35,210 nucleotides of DNA, taken from positions 1 through 35,210 of the forward strand of contig DATAWZ010000010.1 of assembly GCA_036266975.1 (NCBI GenBank), given 5' to 3'. The notes under the pieces were generated by a model. It was not told the DNA's origin, ran no database searches, and saw only the letters and a list, made by a program, of their open reading frames with translations. Each line of letters starts with the position of its first letter. The first letter of the stretch is position 1. The position numbers and the translations under genes were made by a program. The stretch is from DATAWZ01 sp036266975. GTDB taxonomy: Bacteria > Actinomycetota > Thermoleophilia > Solirubrobacterales > Solirubrobacteraceae. Below, one piece after another: positions 8,543 to 16,955 of this stretch.

Positions 8543-9513
8543 GCCTGATGCAGATCGACACGCACCTGGAGCAGGGCGAGGGGCGCACACTCGCCGAGGA
8601 CGTCCTGGACGGTCTGACCAAGCCCTTCAAGGAGCTGCCGCCGAAGCACTTCTACGACACCGACGGTGCCCTGCTGTTCGACCGCATCTGCGAGCTGCCC
8701 GAGTACTACCCGACCCGCACCGAGCGGGCGATCCTGCAGGACCGCGCCGGCGATATCGTCGCCGCCACCGGCGCCCGCGAGCTCGTCGAGCTCGGCTCGG
8801 GCACCGCGGCCAAGACGCGCGTGCTGCTCGACGCGATGCGCGACGCGGGCACGCTCGAGCGCTACGTGCCGATCGACGTCACCGAGTCGATGGTGCGCGA
8901 CTGTGCCGCCGAGCTCGTGCACGAGTACCCCGGGCTCGACGTGCACGGCGTCGTCGGCGACTTCGAGCGCCACCTGGACCTCGTGCCGGCGAGCGCGGGC
9001 GGGCGCGTGGTCGCCTTCCTGGGCGGGACGATCGGCAACTTCCCGCCCGGCTCGCGCCGGCGCTTCCTGCGCCAGATCAGCGAGCTGCTCGGCGAGGGCG
9101 ACCATCTGCTGCTCGGCACCGACCTGGTCAAGGATCCGCAGGTGCTCGTCGCCGCCTACGACGACTCGCAGGGGGTCACGGCGCAGTTCAACCGCAACGT
9201 GCTGCGGGTGGTCAACCGCGAGCTCGACGCCGACTTCGACCCGGACGCCTTCGAGCACGTAGCGCTGTTCGACACCCGCCACGAGTGGATCGAGATGCGC
9301 CTGCGCTCGCAGGTCGAGCAGGACGTGACCGTGCGCGCGCTCGGGCTCGAGGTGCACTTCGAGGCCGGCGAGGAGCTGCGCACCGAGATCAGCGCCAAGT
9401 TCACTCGCGAGCGGGTCGCCGAGGACCTGCAGGCGGCCGGCATGCGCCTGCTCGACTGGCACACCGACGCGCAGGACCACTTCGCCCTCTCCGTCGCCTG
9501 CCTGGGCGACTGA
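8539..9513 (+). CDS. egtD: L-histidine N(alpha)-methyltransferase EgtD
   Basis: 324 aa, normal family length. EgtD trimethylates histidine to hercynine with three S-adenosylmethionine, the first step of ergothioneine synthesis. The N-terminal FYDTDGALLFDRICELPEYYPTRTE-like segment (residues 38-62) holds the histidine-binding tyrosines. ELGSGTAAKTRVLL (84-97) is the SAM loop; FLGGTIGNFPP and LLLGTDLVKD are the other family signatures, and the C-terminal SAKFTRERV segment is present. The ATG overlaps the egtB TGA (ATGA). The two genes give the core of the pathway; the thiol donor and the C-S lyase must come from elsewhere. Confidence 0.95.
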   Translation: MSLMQIDTHLEQGEGRTLAEDVLDGLTKPFKELPPKHFYDTDGALLFDRICELPEYYPTRTERAILQDRAGDIVAATGARELVELGSGTAAKTRVLLDAMRDAGTLERYVPIDVTESMVRDCAAELVHEYPGLDVHGVVGDFERHLDLVPASAGGRVVAFLGGTIGNFPPGSRRRFLRQISELLGEGDHLLLGTDLVKDPQVLVAAYDDSQGVTAQFNRNVLRVVNRELDADFDPDAFEHVALFDTRHEWIEMRLRSQVEQDVTVRALGLEVHFEAGEELRTEISAKFTRERVAEDLQAAGMRLLDWHTDAQDHFALSVACLGD

Positions 9514-9522
9514 GTCGACGCC

Positions 9523-10020
9523 GTGAGCGACATCAACATCTACGACGTCGGCTGGGACATGGAGCTCCCGCACGCGGCGGTGCGGCTGCGCCTCAAGCGG
9601 CTGGGCCCGAAGGCGGGGGCGCGCGAGCTCGGCGTCAGCCTGTACGAGATCGATCCCGGCGGCGCGGTCTCGCCTTACCACGTCCAGCACGGCAACGAGG
9701 AGCTGCTGCTCGTCCTCGACGGGACGCCACAGCTGCGCACGCCCGCCGGCACACGCACGCTGCGCGCCGGCGACCTGGTCGTCTTTCCGCGCGGCCAGGA
9801 CGGCGCCCACCGGATCGCCAACGCCGGTCCCGAGCTCGCGCGCGTGCTCGTCTTCTCCACGATGAACTTCCCGGAGGTCGCCGAGTACGTGGACGCCGGC
9901 ACGGTGCTGGCGATTCGTGGCCGGCGCGACGGGTTGACCTTCCCGGCCCACAGCGACACCGACTTCCAGGACGCCTGGCTGTCGGCCATGGAGGCCGAGG
10001 CGTCGGGCGATGAGAGCTAG
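9523..10020 (+). CDS. Cupin domain protein
   Basis: 165 aa from GTG 9523, 9 nt after egtD. A single beta-barrel cupin: metal ligands are likely His53, His56, Glu60 (PYHVQHGNEE) and His96 (GAHRI), separated by G-rich turns (DGTPQLRTPAG, AGDLVVFPRG). The spacing suggests co-transcription with egtBD, so a role in thiol or redox metabolism is possible but unproven. Cupins are too varied to assign a substrate. The stop TAG lies in a CTAG that is also the stop of the convergent downstream gene. Confidence 0.8.
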   Translation: MSDINIYDVGWDMELPHAAVRLRLKRLGPKAGARELGVSLYEIDPGGAVSPYHVQHGNEELLLVLDGTPQLRTPAGTRTLRAGDLVVFPRGQDGAHRIANAGPELARVLVFSTMNFPEVAEYVDAGTVLAIRGRRDGLTFPAHSDTDFQDAWLSAMEAEASGDES

Positions 10021-10226
10021 GCGCCCGACTCGTCCGACGCTTCTCCAGCCGCCCCCTCCGGGTCCTCTCCCGCATCGTCCTCGGTCGCGTCGTCGAGGCC
10101 AGGCTGGAGCTTAGCCTCGCGCTTGCGCGCGTCTTTCTTGGCCTGCTTTTCGACGCGACGCTCGCGGACTTTGCCCTCGCGGGCGAGCTTCGCGAACGTC
10201 GTCTTCTTCTTGCCGCGTGAGCCCAT
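10017..10226 (-). CDS. Small basic hypothetical protein, Lys/Arg-rich head and acidic tail
   Basis: 69 aa from ATG 10226 (a GTG at 10232 would add two residues). GAGGA at 10241-10237 on the minus strand lies 9 nt before the ATG and favours it. The N-terminal half is MGSRGKKKTTFAKLAREGK followed by a Lys/Arg-rich helix (to about residue 43); the C-terminal third is strongly acidic (DDATEDDAGED). The shape suggests a nucleic-acid or ribosome-associated protein, but I recognise no characterised family. It is convergent with the cupin and shares a palindromic CTAG that provides both stop codons. Confidence 0.65.
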   Translation of the reverse strand: MGSRGKKKTTFAKLAREGKVRERRVEKQAKKDARKREAKLQPGLDDATEDDAGEDPEGAAGEASDESGA

Positions 10227-10325
10227 GCTCACCGTCCTCAGATTGTTCCGAGCGTCATCGTGATCGTTGCGCTTAGCTGGACCCTAAAGGGCTCCGCTCG
10301 GTGTCGTCACCCCCGGGCGTCGACC

Positions 10326-11402
10326 TCAAGGCGCCGCCCTGGACTCGCGCGCGGTCACGTGCGCCCGCTGTGGCCGGGTGCGGGCTTGGGCGAATGTCAC
10401 GAGCCGGCCTGTCTCCTCATCACAGCGCTTCAACCTGACGGCCCGAAGACCGTCTCGGCTCGAGCGCGTCGGAACCGCGGCGAACATCGGTTGGCGTCGT
10501 GCGCCCGCTGCAGCTTGTAGTCGGAATCCGTGCGTCGAGGTGGTGGACAAGATGCAGGCCGACGCTGCCCGCGAAGCACCGCAAGAGCCTCGCCAGCTTC
10601 AGATGGGAGCTCCCGCGCAGCGCCGCGTCGGCATGGCTCCACCTCGCCCCGGCCCTCCCGGTAGGCGTCCTCGAACCGGCGCTGACCGTAGAACAGCCAG
10701 GTACCGACGGACCCGGCAAGCAGCGTCGCCGGCGCCCCCACGATCAGAACGTCCTTCCAGCCGATCATCCACCACAACGCTCCGGCGATGACCACCAGCG
10801 CGGCGTCGGTGCCGAGCACGCTGTTGCGCATCCGAGGCCGTAGGCCGCGCCGGACGAGCCGCGGCTCGATGACCAACGCGAACACCGGCCCGAACCCGAA
10901 CAACACGACGGGATGACGAGACAGCCGATAGACGAGACCCGCCCTTCCACGGGCGAGCTTGATCCTCCGGCGACCGTCAGCGTCAGGACGTCGCCGGCGC
11001 CCCGGCGGTCGAGATCTCCAGAGGTGGCGTGGTGCCCAGCGTGCTCGTGGCGCCAGGGCCGGAACGGCGTGAGCACCGACAGGCCCAGGACCCTGCCCGT
11101 CCAGGCGTTCGCGCGCCTGGACGGAAGCGACGAACCGTGCGCGCAGTCGTGGGACACGACAAAGACGCTCACCAGGAGCCCAGCCCTGGGAATCACCAGC
11201 GCCACGGCGATCAACGGGGAGATGCGCGAGGTCAGGTACATGGCCACGCACAGGGCCAGGTACGGCACCGTCGCGATCGCCAGCGATCCGCGTCTGGCAC
11301 AGGCTGAGCGTAGGCGCCCAGCACTTCCTGCCAGCGCGGAACGGCTGCCTCGGGGCGCGACGAGCGCTCGCATCGTTCAGGGCCGAGGGTCGTGGTGCCC
11401 AT
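10326..11402 (-). pseudogene. Fatty-acid desaturase pseudogene, about five frame changes
   Basis: The pieces of one membrane fatty-acid desaturase can be followed on the minus strand through all three frames: RWQEVLGAYAQP (near 11340-11290), then PYLALCVAMYLTSRIS and SHDCAHGS with GHHATSGDLDRR (about 11280-10960), then RLSRHPVVLFGFGP to WLFYGQRRFEDAY (about 10940-10650), then GSSHLKLARLLRCF and HLVHHLDARIP (about 10640-10520), then LQRAHDANR, and finally RAVRLKRCDEETGRLVTF. All three histidine boxes survive (HDCAH, HAGHH, HLVHH), but no single frame spans them. The neighbouring intact genes argue against general sequencing error. A functional copy would have desaturated acyl chains in the membrane. 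Confidence 0.85.
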
Positions 11403-11505
11403 GGCGTAAAGCGGGCGTGCGGCCGCCCCGACCGCCTGCGTCACTCCCACCTGAGGTCGTCACGCGTGCCGCCCGGGGCAGCGCGAGTAACGCGTCACAC
11501 CCCCG

Positions 11506-11532
11506 GCCGAGCCCACGCCAGCTCGGCGTTTT
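11506..11532 (+). terminator. Candidate hairpin terminator beside MFS 3' end
   Basis: A perfect 7-bp stem GCCGAGC (11506-11512) / GCTCGGC (11521-11527) with an 8-nt loop is followed by GTTTT on the plus strand. It lies just past the 3' end of the minus-strand MFS gene, where the T-run is on the wrong strand for that gene, so it may serve either direction or be incidental. Confidence 0.35.
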
Positions 11533-11543
11533 CGCGGGTCCGG

Positions 11544-12731
11544 CTACGCGGCCCGCGGGACCGCCTCGTGGGTCACCAGCGCCGCCGTACCGAGCGCGAG
11601 CGCCGCGGCGATCAGCAGCAGGATCGGGTAGCTGACTGAGCCGGCGGCCGTCGAGATCAGGTAGGGCGCCGCGAAGCCCAGGTAGCTGACCGCGTAGAAG
11701 ATCGCCGTGACCCCGGCGAGCGACTGGTGGTCGGCGAGGCGCTGCACCTCGACGAGCCCGGCGACCAGGCACAGCCCGTAGGCGGCGCCGAGGACGACCG
11801 CGCTCGGGGCGAGCAGCCAGCTCTCGTGCTCGTGCGCGGTGAAGGCGCCGAGTCCCAGGCCGACGACGGTGACCAGCAGCCCGGCCTGGGCGGCGCGGCT
11901 TCGGGTCGCGCCGACGTCGAGCCTCCGGGCGAGCGGCTGGACGACGACGCCGGCCAGCGCGCAGAGCATGGTGATCGTCGCGGTGAGCGCGACCCCGTCG
12001 ACGGCGTGCTGGGCGCCGACGACGCTCGGCAGCAGCGCGAACGCGATCGCCGGCGCGGCGAACACCCAAGGGGCCATCGGCGCCACCGACTGGCGAAAGC
12101 GCCGGCTGCGCACGGTCGGCAGCGCGCGGCGCAGGGCGCCGGCGGAGCGCTCGCTGAGCGTCTCCGGCGCGCGCCGGACGAGCACGAGCGCAAGCGCCAT
12201 CGCGGCGAGGTGCGGCGCGTAGGGCAGGACCCGCGGCGCGGGCGCCCACTGGGCGAGCAGCCCGGAAAGCAGCGGGCCGACGGCGAAGCCCGCGGTGATC
12301 GCCCCGGCGACCCGGCGCGCCACGGCGTGCTCGGAGGCCGTGCCGAACGGCGGGCGCGAGATCTCGCGCAGCCAGGCCGTACCGGCGCTGAAGGCCGCCC
12401 CGCTGCCGATCCCGGCCAGCGCCCGCCCGAGGAACAGCAGCGCGACGTCGTGGCCGGCGAGCACGAGCGAAAGCGTGGCCGCCGTCGAGAACCAAGCCGC
12501 GGCGATGACGACCGGGCGGCGGCCATGGACGTCGGCCAGCGACCCGGCGGTCAGCAGCCCGGGGATCAGCCCGAGCGCGTAGGCGCCGAACATCGCCTCC
12601 AGCGTGCCCGTGCCCAGGCCCAGCGTCCGGTGATAGACGAGCAGCATCGGCGTGAACTGGTTCGAGCCCCAGGCGGCGGCCAGCAGGACGGCGGCAATCC
12701 CCATCCAGGGCGGGACCCTTCGCTTTCCCAT
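11544..12731 (-). CDS. MFS transporter (drug-efflux type)
   Basis: 395 aa from ATG 12731 (MGKRRVPPW); a longer open frame upstream would read through the promoter and operators. About 12 hydrophobic segments are visible. The loop 2-3 signature of the major facilitator family is present as GSLADVHGRRPVV (about residues 63-75), and GRALAGIGSGAAFS matches the antiporter-type motif C region. The substrate is unknown. It is divergent from an HxlR regulator with two operator-like repeats between them, a classic arrangement for inducible efflux. On both sides lie pseudogenes. Confidence 0.88.
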   Translation of the reverse strand: MGKRRVPPWMGIAAVLLAAAWGSNQFTPMLLVYHRTLGLGTGTLEAMFGAYALGLIPGLLTAGSLADVHGRRPVVIAAAWFSTAATLSLVLAGHDVALLFLGRALAGIGSGAAFSAGTAWLREISRPPFGTASEHAVARRVAGAITAGFAVGPLLSGLLAQWAPAPRVLPYAPHLAAMALALVLVRRAPETLSERSAGALRRALPTVRSRRFRQSVAPMAPWVFAAPAIAFALLPSVVGAQHAVDGVALTATITMLCALAGVVVQPLARRLDVGATRSRAAQAGLLVTVVGLGLGAFTAHEHESWLLAPSAVVLGAAYGLCLVAGLVEVQRLADHQSLAGVTAIFYAVSYLGFAAPYLISTAAGSVSYPILLLIAAALALGTAALVTHEAVPRAA

Positions 12732-12827
12732 CACCACGACCCTCCCTACGGACGAGTTCAATGACCGAACCCGAGACAGCCTAGCACACAGGTTCAATGA
12801 TCAGACCCATCTCGCTACACTTGGCCG
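12732..12827. promoter_or_regulatory. Divergent MFS/HxlR promoter with twin operator repeats
   Basis: The 9-mer GTTCAATGA occurs at 12756-12764 and again at 12792-12800, 36 bp apart in the same orientation. The first copy is part of GTTCAATGACCGAAC, an imperfect inverted repeat with GTTC/GAAC ends. For the regulator, TTCAAT (12793-12798), a 17-bp spacer and TACACT (12816-12821) form a promoter whose -35 lies inside the second repeat; the ATG follows 6 nt later (leaderless type). For the exporter, TAGGCT (12783-12778, minus) is the likely -10 and the first repeat falls near its transcription start. A regulator bound at both repeats could therefore repress both genes (inference). Confidence 0.6.
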
Positions 12828-13337
12828 ATGCTCGGCAGCGCCTACCCTCAGCAGGACTGCTCGCTGGCCGGCGCGCTCGAGATCGTCGGCGAGCGCTGGA
12901 CCCTGCTGATCGTGCGCGACGCCTTCTACGGCGTGCAGCGCTTCTCCGAGCTGCAGGCCCACCTGGACATCCCCAAGGCGGTGCTCGCGGACCGCCTCGA
13001 GGGACTGGTCGGGCACGGGATCCTCGCGCGCCGGCCCGACCCCGAGCATGGCGGGCGCCACCTCTACGAGCTCACCGCCGCGGGCCGCGATCTGTGGCCG
13101 GTGATCCACTCGCTGGTCACGTGGGGCAACCGCCACGGCCGCGCCAACAGCCGCCTCTTCCGCCACGCCGCCTGCGATACCGAGCTCGCCGCCGACGGCT
13201 CGTGCCCGGCGTGCGCGCTGACCCCGCCGCCGCAGGACGTCATCACCGCGCCGCGCCCGCGCCACCGCGGCGCACGACGCGAGGACCCGGTGGCGGTGGC
13301 GCTGCGCGAGCCCCACCGCCTGCTCACGCGGCTCTGA
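12828..13337 (+). CDS. HxlR-family winged-helix transcriptional regulator
   Basis: 169 aa. The family pattern is clear: an N-terminal cysteine (CSLAGALEIVGERWTLLIVRDAF begins at residue 11), the recognition helix region FSELQAHLDIPKAVLADRL and the wing (LYELTAAGRDLWPVI). A C-terminal extension carries CPAC after an earlier Cys (HAACDTELAADGSCPAC), common in the YodB/HypR-like subgroup and suggestive of metal or thiol sensing. It is divergent from the MFS exporter, which it probably controls through the repeats at 12756 and 12792. The promoter hexamer 6 nt before the ATG suggests a leaderless mRNA. Confidence 0.9.
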   Translation: MLGSAYPQQDCSLAGALEIVGERWTLLIVRDAFYGVQRFSELQAHLDIPKAVLADRLEGLVGHGILARRPDPEHGGRHLYELTAAGRDLWPVIHSLVTWGNRHGRANSRLFRHAACDTELAADGSCPACALTPPPQDVITAPRPRHRGARREDPVAVALREPHRLLTRL

Positions 13338-13412
13338 GTCTCACGTTCGACGCGCGCGCGCCGTCGTACAGGGCAACCGCGTAGTCGAGCCAGGAGCCAG
13401 GGAGACCACTTC

Positions 13413-14033
13413 GTGCATGTCGCCAGCGAGTCGCCGATCCTCTTCTTCGGTACCCCCGTCGTCCCTGATCAGCACCGGCAACGAGGACGGCACCTACAAC
13501 CTCGGTCCGATGTCCTCGGCCACGAGCTCGAAGTGGTGGCTGGGGTGGAACTGCCTGGGCCGACCAGGCCGGCGCGGTGGACGCGAATCGCCCGCACCAC
13601 CGCCTCGGACCCGATCCCCGAGGGCAAGCAGATGCGCGGCTACCGGACGCTGCGCGAGAGGTTCGCCCGCGCCGGACTGACCCCCGTGGGCTCGCAGATC
13701 GTCGCCGCCCCGCGCGCGGCCGAGTGCCCGGTGCAGATGGAGGCGCGCGTGCTCGAGCCCGCAAGATCGCCTCCGACGCGCCGATGTCCGCCGGGTTCGC
13801 CCAGGCGATCGAGGTGAGCATCGAGAAGCTGTGGCGAGGAGATCCTCATGGACGGGGAGGCGAACCGGATCGACCCCGACCGGTGGCGGGCGCTGATCAT
13901 GAGCTTCGCCCAGTACTACGGGCTTGTCGACGGCCGGGTGCGCGACTCCGAGCTCGGCCGCATCCCCGAGGAGACGTATCCCCGGGTCGGCGCCGAGACG
14001 GCCCGCGGCGGCGTCCTCATCGAGCTGCCATGA
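13413..14033 (+). pseudogene. Flavin-reductase-like protein pseudogene (frameshifts, internal deletion)
   Basis: Parts of one flavin reductase/FMN-binding split-barrel protein are scattered over three plus-strand frames: MHVASESPILFFGTPVV (from GTG 13413), then STGNEDGTYNLGPMSS and WWLGWNCLG, then TASDPIPEGKQMRGYRT to AAECPVQMEARVLE, then a shifted APMSAGFAQAIE stretch, and finally NRIDPDRWRALIMSFAQYYG ending at 14033. Relative to intact relatives as I remember them, roughly 40 residues are missing after WNCLG. At least three frame changes mean no full protein can be made. Confidence 0.8.
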
Positions 14034-14491
14034 GCGCCCACGACTGGATCTGCGAGAACCTGGACGGCCAGGGCGTCGAGCATGAGGACCTCGACCCGCG
14101 CGACGCACTGCACCTGTGCCTGGCCATCGGCGGGGGTTGCGCGTCCGGCCCGACACGCCGGCGGGCGCGCCGCCGATCGTCGTTCGGGTGTGGCTCGCCG
14201 CGGCGGCGTAACGACGGTCGCTATCGGACGCCCGCGCAGGACGACCTGCAGGACGGCGGCGACCCCGTCGAGGCGGTGGTCCTGATGGCGGTCGTCCAGC
14301 GACGCTTCCTGCCCGCGGAAGAGCCGGCCTGGGAGGACGGGGCGATCGCCGCGCGGCTCGGCGTCCCGGCAACCGACGTGACCCGCGCGCAGCGCGCGCT
14401 CGAGGCGGCGTGGCGCCTGCTCACAGCCAGCCCCTCTCTTCTGCCATCCGCACCGCCTCGGCCCGGTTCGCCACCCCGAGCTTCCCGATGA
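14030..14491 (+). pseudogene. Decayed coding region of unknown function
   Basis: An ATG at 14030 overlaps the stop of the flavin reductase remnant and opens MSAHDWICENLDGQG...DALHLCLAIGGG. At a run of five G (about 14131-14135) the coding signal shifts frame into LRVRPDTPAGAPPIVVRVW and a TAA at 14209-14211. The original frame stays open to 14491; after 14213 it regains good codon bias and encodes PVEAVVLMAVVQRRFLP and a helix-turn-helix-like AIAARLGVPATDVTRAQRAL. The 3' end runs into the convergent response regulator gene, so the true stop seems lost. It may be one gene with two shifts or two remnants. I recognise no family. Confidence 0.4.
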
Positions 14492-15026
14492 TCGAGGAGA
14501 GGTGGTTGCGCGTCGTCCCCGGACTCAGGTGTAGGCGCGCGGCCAGGTCGGCGATCGTGCCCGACTCGCGCGCGCTGACCAGCACCTCGTGCTCGCGCGC
14601 GGTGAGCGGGCTGACCCCGTCGCGCAGCGCGGCGACCGCGAGGCCCGGGTCGACGACCTGCTCGCCGGCGTGGGCGCGGCGGATCGCGGCGGCAAGCTCG
14701 CTCGCGGGCGCGTCCTTGAGCAGGAAGCCGCAGGCGCCGGCGTCGATCGCCCGGCGCAGGTAGCCGGGTCGCCCGAACGTGGTGACGATGAGCACGCGGG
14801 TGCCGGGCAGCTCGCGGCGCAGGTCCTCGGCCGCCTCCAGACCGCTGCGGCCCGGCATCTCGATGTCGAGCACGACGACATCGGGCTCGGCGGCGCGAGC
14901 CGCCGTGAGCACCTCGTCGCCGCGGGCCACCTCGGCCACCACCTCCAGGTCGCCCTCGAGCGCGAGCAGGCTCGCGAGCGCGCCGCGCACCATCGCCTGA
15001 TCCTCGGCAAGCAGGACCGAGATCAT
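14421..15026 (-). CDS. NarL/LuxR-family response regulator (DesR-like)
   Basis: 201 aa: receiver domain with acidic pocket AEDQ (residues 7-10), phospho-acceptor Asp54 (VVVLDIEMPG), Thr/Lys switch residues (IVTTFGR, FLLKDAPASEL), then a LuxR-type DNA-binding domain (LTAREHEVLVSARESGTIADLAARLHLS region, about 140-170). It overlaps the upstream kinase stop by 4 nt, so the pair is co-translated. The gene is last in a minus-strand run ABC ATPase - permease - kinase - regulator and probably controls that exporter. Confidence 0.93.
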   Translation of the reverse strand: MISVLLAEDQAMVRGALASLLALEGDLEVVAEVARGDEVLTAARAAEPDVVVLDIEMPGRSGLEAAEDLRRELPGTRVLIVTTFGRPGYLRRAIDAGACGFLLKDAPASELAAAIRRAHAGEQVVDPGLAVAALRDGVSPLTAREHEVLVSARESGTIADLAARLHLSPGTTRNHLSSIIGKLGVANRAEAVRMAEERGWL

Positions 15027-16162
15027 CGCCGCGCGAGCGCGCTCGCGGCCGGCAGCGGCCCGGCGCGGGGCACGCTCACGCGCAGGCGAAACCCGCCGCC
15101 CGGGCGCATGCCGCTCTCGATGCGCCCACCGAGCGCCGCCGCGCGCTCGCCGAGCCCGTGCAGCCCGCTGCCGCCTGACGCGCCCGATGACCCGCGGCCG
15201 TCGTCGGCGATCTCGACGACGACGTCCTCGCCGTCGGGACGCACGCTGATCCAGGCGTGCCGCGCGCCGCTGTGGCGGATCGCGTTGGTCGTCGCCTCAC
15301 GCACGGCCCAGGCGAGGGTCGCGTCGACCTCGACGTCGAGCGCGACCTCGGCGTGGTCGACCGCGTCGTCGATCCCGGCGGCGGCAAACGCGCGGCGGGC
15401 GCCGGCGAGCTCGCCCGCGAGCGTGGGGCGACGGTAGCCGCCGACCGCGTCGCGCACCTCGCCGAGCGCTTGGCGGGCGACGCCCTCGAGCTCGCGCACG
15501 TGCACGAGCGCCTGCTCGGGCTGGTCGGGCAGCAGCCGGCGACTCAGCTCGGCCTTGAGCGCCACGAGCGAGAGGCTGTGCCCGAGCAGGTCGTGCAGGT
15601 CGCGCGCGAAACGGACCCGCTCCTCGGCCACGGCAACGCGCGCCAGCTCGGTGCGCGCCGCGTACAGCGCCTCGTTGCTGCGGCGCAGGGAGCCGATGCC
15701 GATCATCATGAAGCCGACTCCGCCGGTGACCGCCGCCGCCGTGATGACGATCGAGCCCGAGTCCCCGCCGATCGCCGAGCAGCCCGCGGCCGCCGCGGTG
15801 CACGCGACCAGCCCCCAGGGCGCGAGCCGCCCGGGCAGCCCGGCGCCGGCGAGCGCGGCCACGTAGGTGAACAGGAAGCCCCAACCCGAGTCGTCGGCAA
15901 CCGAGAGCACGACGGCGAGCGCGCCGAGCAGCGCCACGCGGTGCGCGCTCACCCGGCCGGTGCTCACCCGGTGGGGCATCAGCTCGGCCCCGTAGAGCAG
16001 GCAGAAGGCCACGGCGAGGCCGAGCATCGCGACGTCGTGGCCGACCGAGTGGCGGCTGGCGAGCATCGCGACCGCGGGCAGGGCCACGAACGCGAGCCAC
16101 ACGATCCCGCCGAACGGCCCGAACATCCGCCGGCGGGCGGGATTGACGTCGATCTCAGTCAC
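15023..16162 (-). CDS. Sensor histidine kinase, HisKA_3 (DesK-like) type
   Basis: 379 aa. Four or five membrane segments fill residues 20-155, without a large extracellular loop, as in DesK-like sensors of the membrane itself. The dimerisation motif ERVRFARDLHDLLGHSLS contains the phospho-acceptor His190. The ATPase domain has the N box (REATTNAIRHS) and the G box (DDGRGSSG, GSGLHGLGERAAALGG). It overlaps the ABC permease (8 nt) and the response regulator (4 nt). In related loci such a trio senses a membrane-active drug or lipid change and adjusts the exporter; that role here is inferred. Confidence 0.93.
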   Translation of the reverse strand: MTEIDVNPARRRMFGPFGGIVWLAFVALPAVAMLASRHSVGHDVAMLGLAVAFCLLYGAELMPHRVSTGRVSAHRVALLGALAVVLSVADDSGWGFLFTYVAALAGAGLPGRLAPWGLVACTAAAAGCSAIGGDSGSIVITAAAVTGGVGFMMIGIGSLRRSNEALYAARTELARVAVAEERVRFARDLHDLLGHSLSLVALKAELSRRLLPDQPEQALVHVRELEGVARQALGEVRDAVGGYRRPTLAGELAGARRAFAAAGIDDAVDHAEVALDVEVDATLAWAVREATTNAIRHSGARHAWISVRPDGEDVVVEIADDGRGSSGASGGSGLHGLGERAAALGGRIESGMRPGGGFRLRVSVPRAGPLPAASALARR

Positions 16163-16955
16163 GCGCCGAGAGCGCGCCCAGCGAGCGGACCATCATCACC
16201 CCTCCGATGATGCACCAGATCGCCAGCGTCCGCAGGTCAGCCCCCTGCAGCCCGGCGCCGTGGGTGCGCGGGTCGAACGCCGCGGCCAGGCCGTCGGCGA
16301 GCGGACGCAGGGGCAGCGAGCGCGCGACGTCGGTGAGCCAGTGCGGCGCGCCGGTGAGCGGGAAGAACACGTCGGAGATGAACGACATCGGCAGCGTGAC
16401 GATCGCGAGCAGCGGGGCGGCGCTGTCGGGCGAGGATATGCGGGCGGAGATCCCGATGGCCAGGGTGGCGAAGGCGACGGTGCCGAGCACGGCGGTGAGC
16501 AGCAGCCCGGGAAGGGTCGCCAGGCGCAGGTGCGCGCCGTAGCCGGCCACGCCGATCGCGAGCAGCAGCGCCGAGGCGATCGCCACGGCCAGGAGCGTCG
16601 AGCCGACGATCCCGACCACGTAGGCCCAGTCGGGCAGCGGCGTGGGGCGCAGGCGCTTGAGCAACCCGTTGGTCCGCGCCGCCGCAACCGCGATCGCGAG
16701 GTTGCCGAACGCGAGCACCATGATCGAGTAGGCGACGATCCCCGGGACGTAGAAGTCGATGAACGGCAGATCGTGACGCGCGCCGATGCGCTCGCCGTGC
16801 TGGAGCCCGCCGAACACGACCAGGAACATGAGCGGGAAGGCGATGTTCGAGATCGACCGCCGGCGGTTACGCCAGAAGCTGCGCTGCTCGTAGCGCACCT
16901 GGTGGGCGGCGAGCGCGACGTCGCGGCGCCAGGCGAGCGTCGCCGCGCTCACCAC
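16155..16955 (-). CDS. ABC-2 type transporter permease (drug-resistance DrrB-like)
   Basis: 266 aa with six hydrophobic segments. The N-terminal cytosolic helix (RYEQRSFWRNRRRS) precedes the first membrane span; FVYVPGIVAYSIMVLAFGN-like text (about residues 66-85) and TNGLLKRLRPTPLP are typical of the ABC-2 family that exports drugs or lipids. It forms the membrane part for the ATPase encoded just upstream (7-nt overlap at 16949-16955). Confidence 0.9.
   Translation of the reverse strand: MVSAATLAWRRDVALAAHQVRYEQRSFWRNRRRSISNIAFPLMFLVVFGGLQHGERIGARHDLPFIDFYVPGIVAYSIMVLAFGNLAIAVAAARTNGLLKRLRPTPLPDWAYVVGIVGSTLLAVAIASALLLAIGVAGYGAHLRLATLPGLLLTAVLGTVAFATLAIGISARISSPDSAAPLLAIVTLPMSFISDVFFPLTGAPHWLTDVARSLPLRPLADGLAAAFDPRTHGAGLQGADLRTLAIWCIIGGVMMVRSLGALSARD

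Noticed and set aside
10326..14491. Frameshifts caused only by sequencing errors
   Set aside because: Three separate genes are affected while more than 30 kb of neighbouring genes and the MFS/HxlR pair in between are intact; one gene also seems to have an internal deletion. Still not excluded for single sites in G runs.
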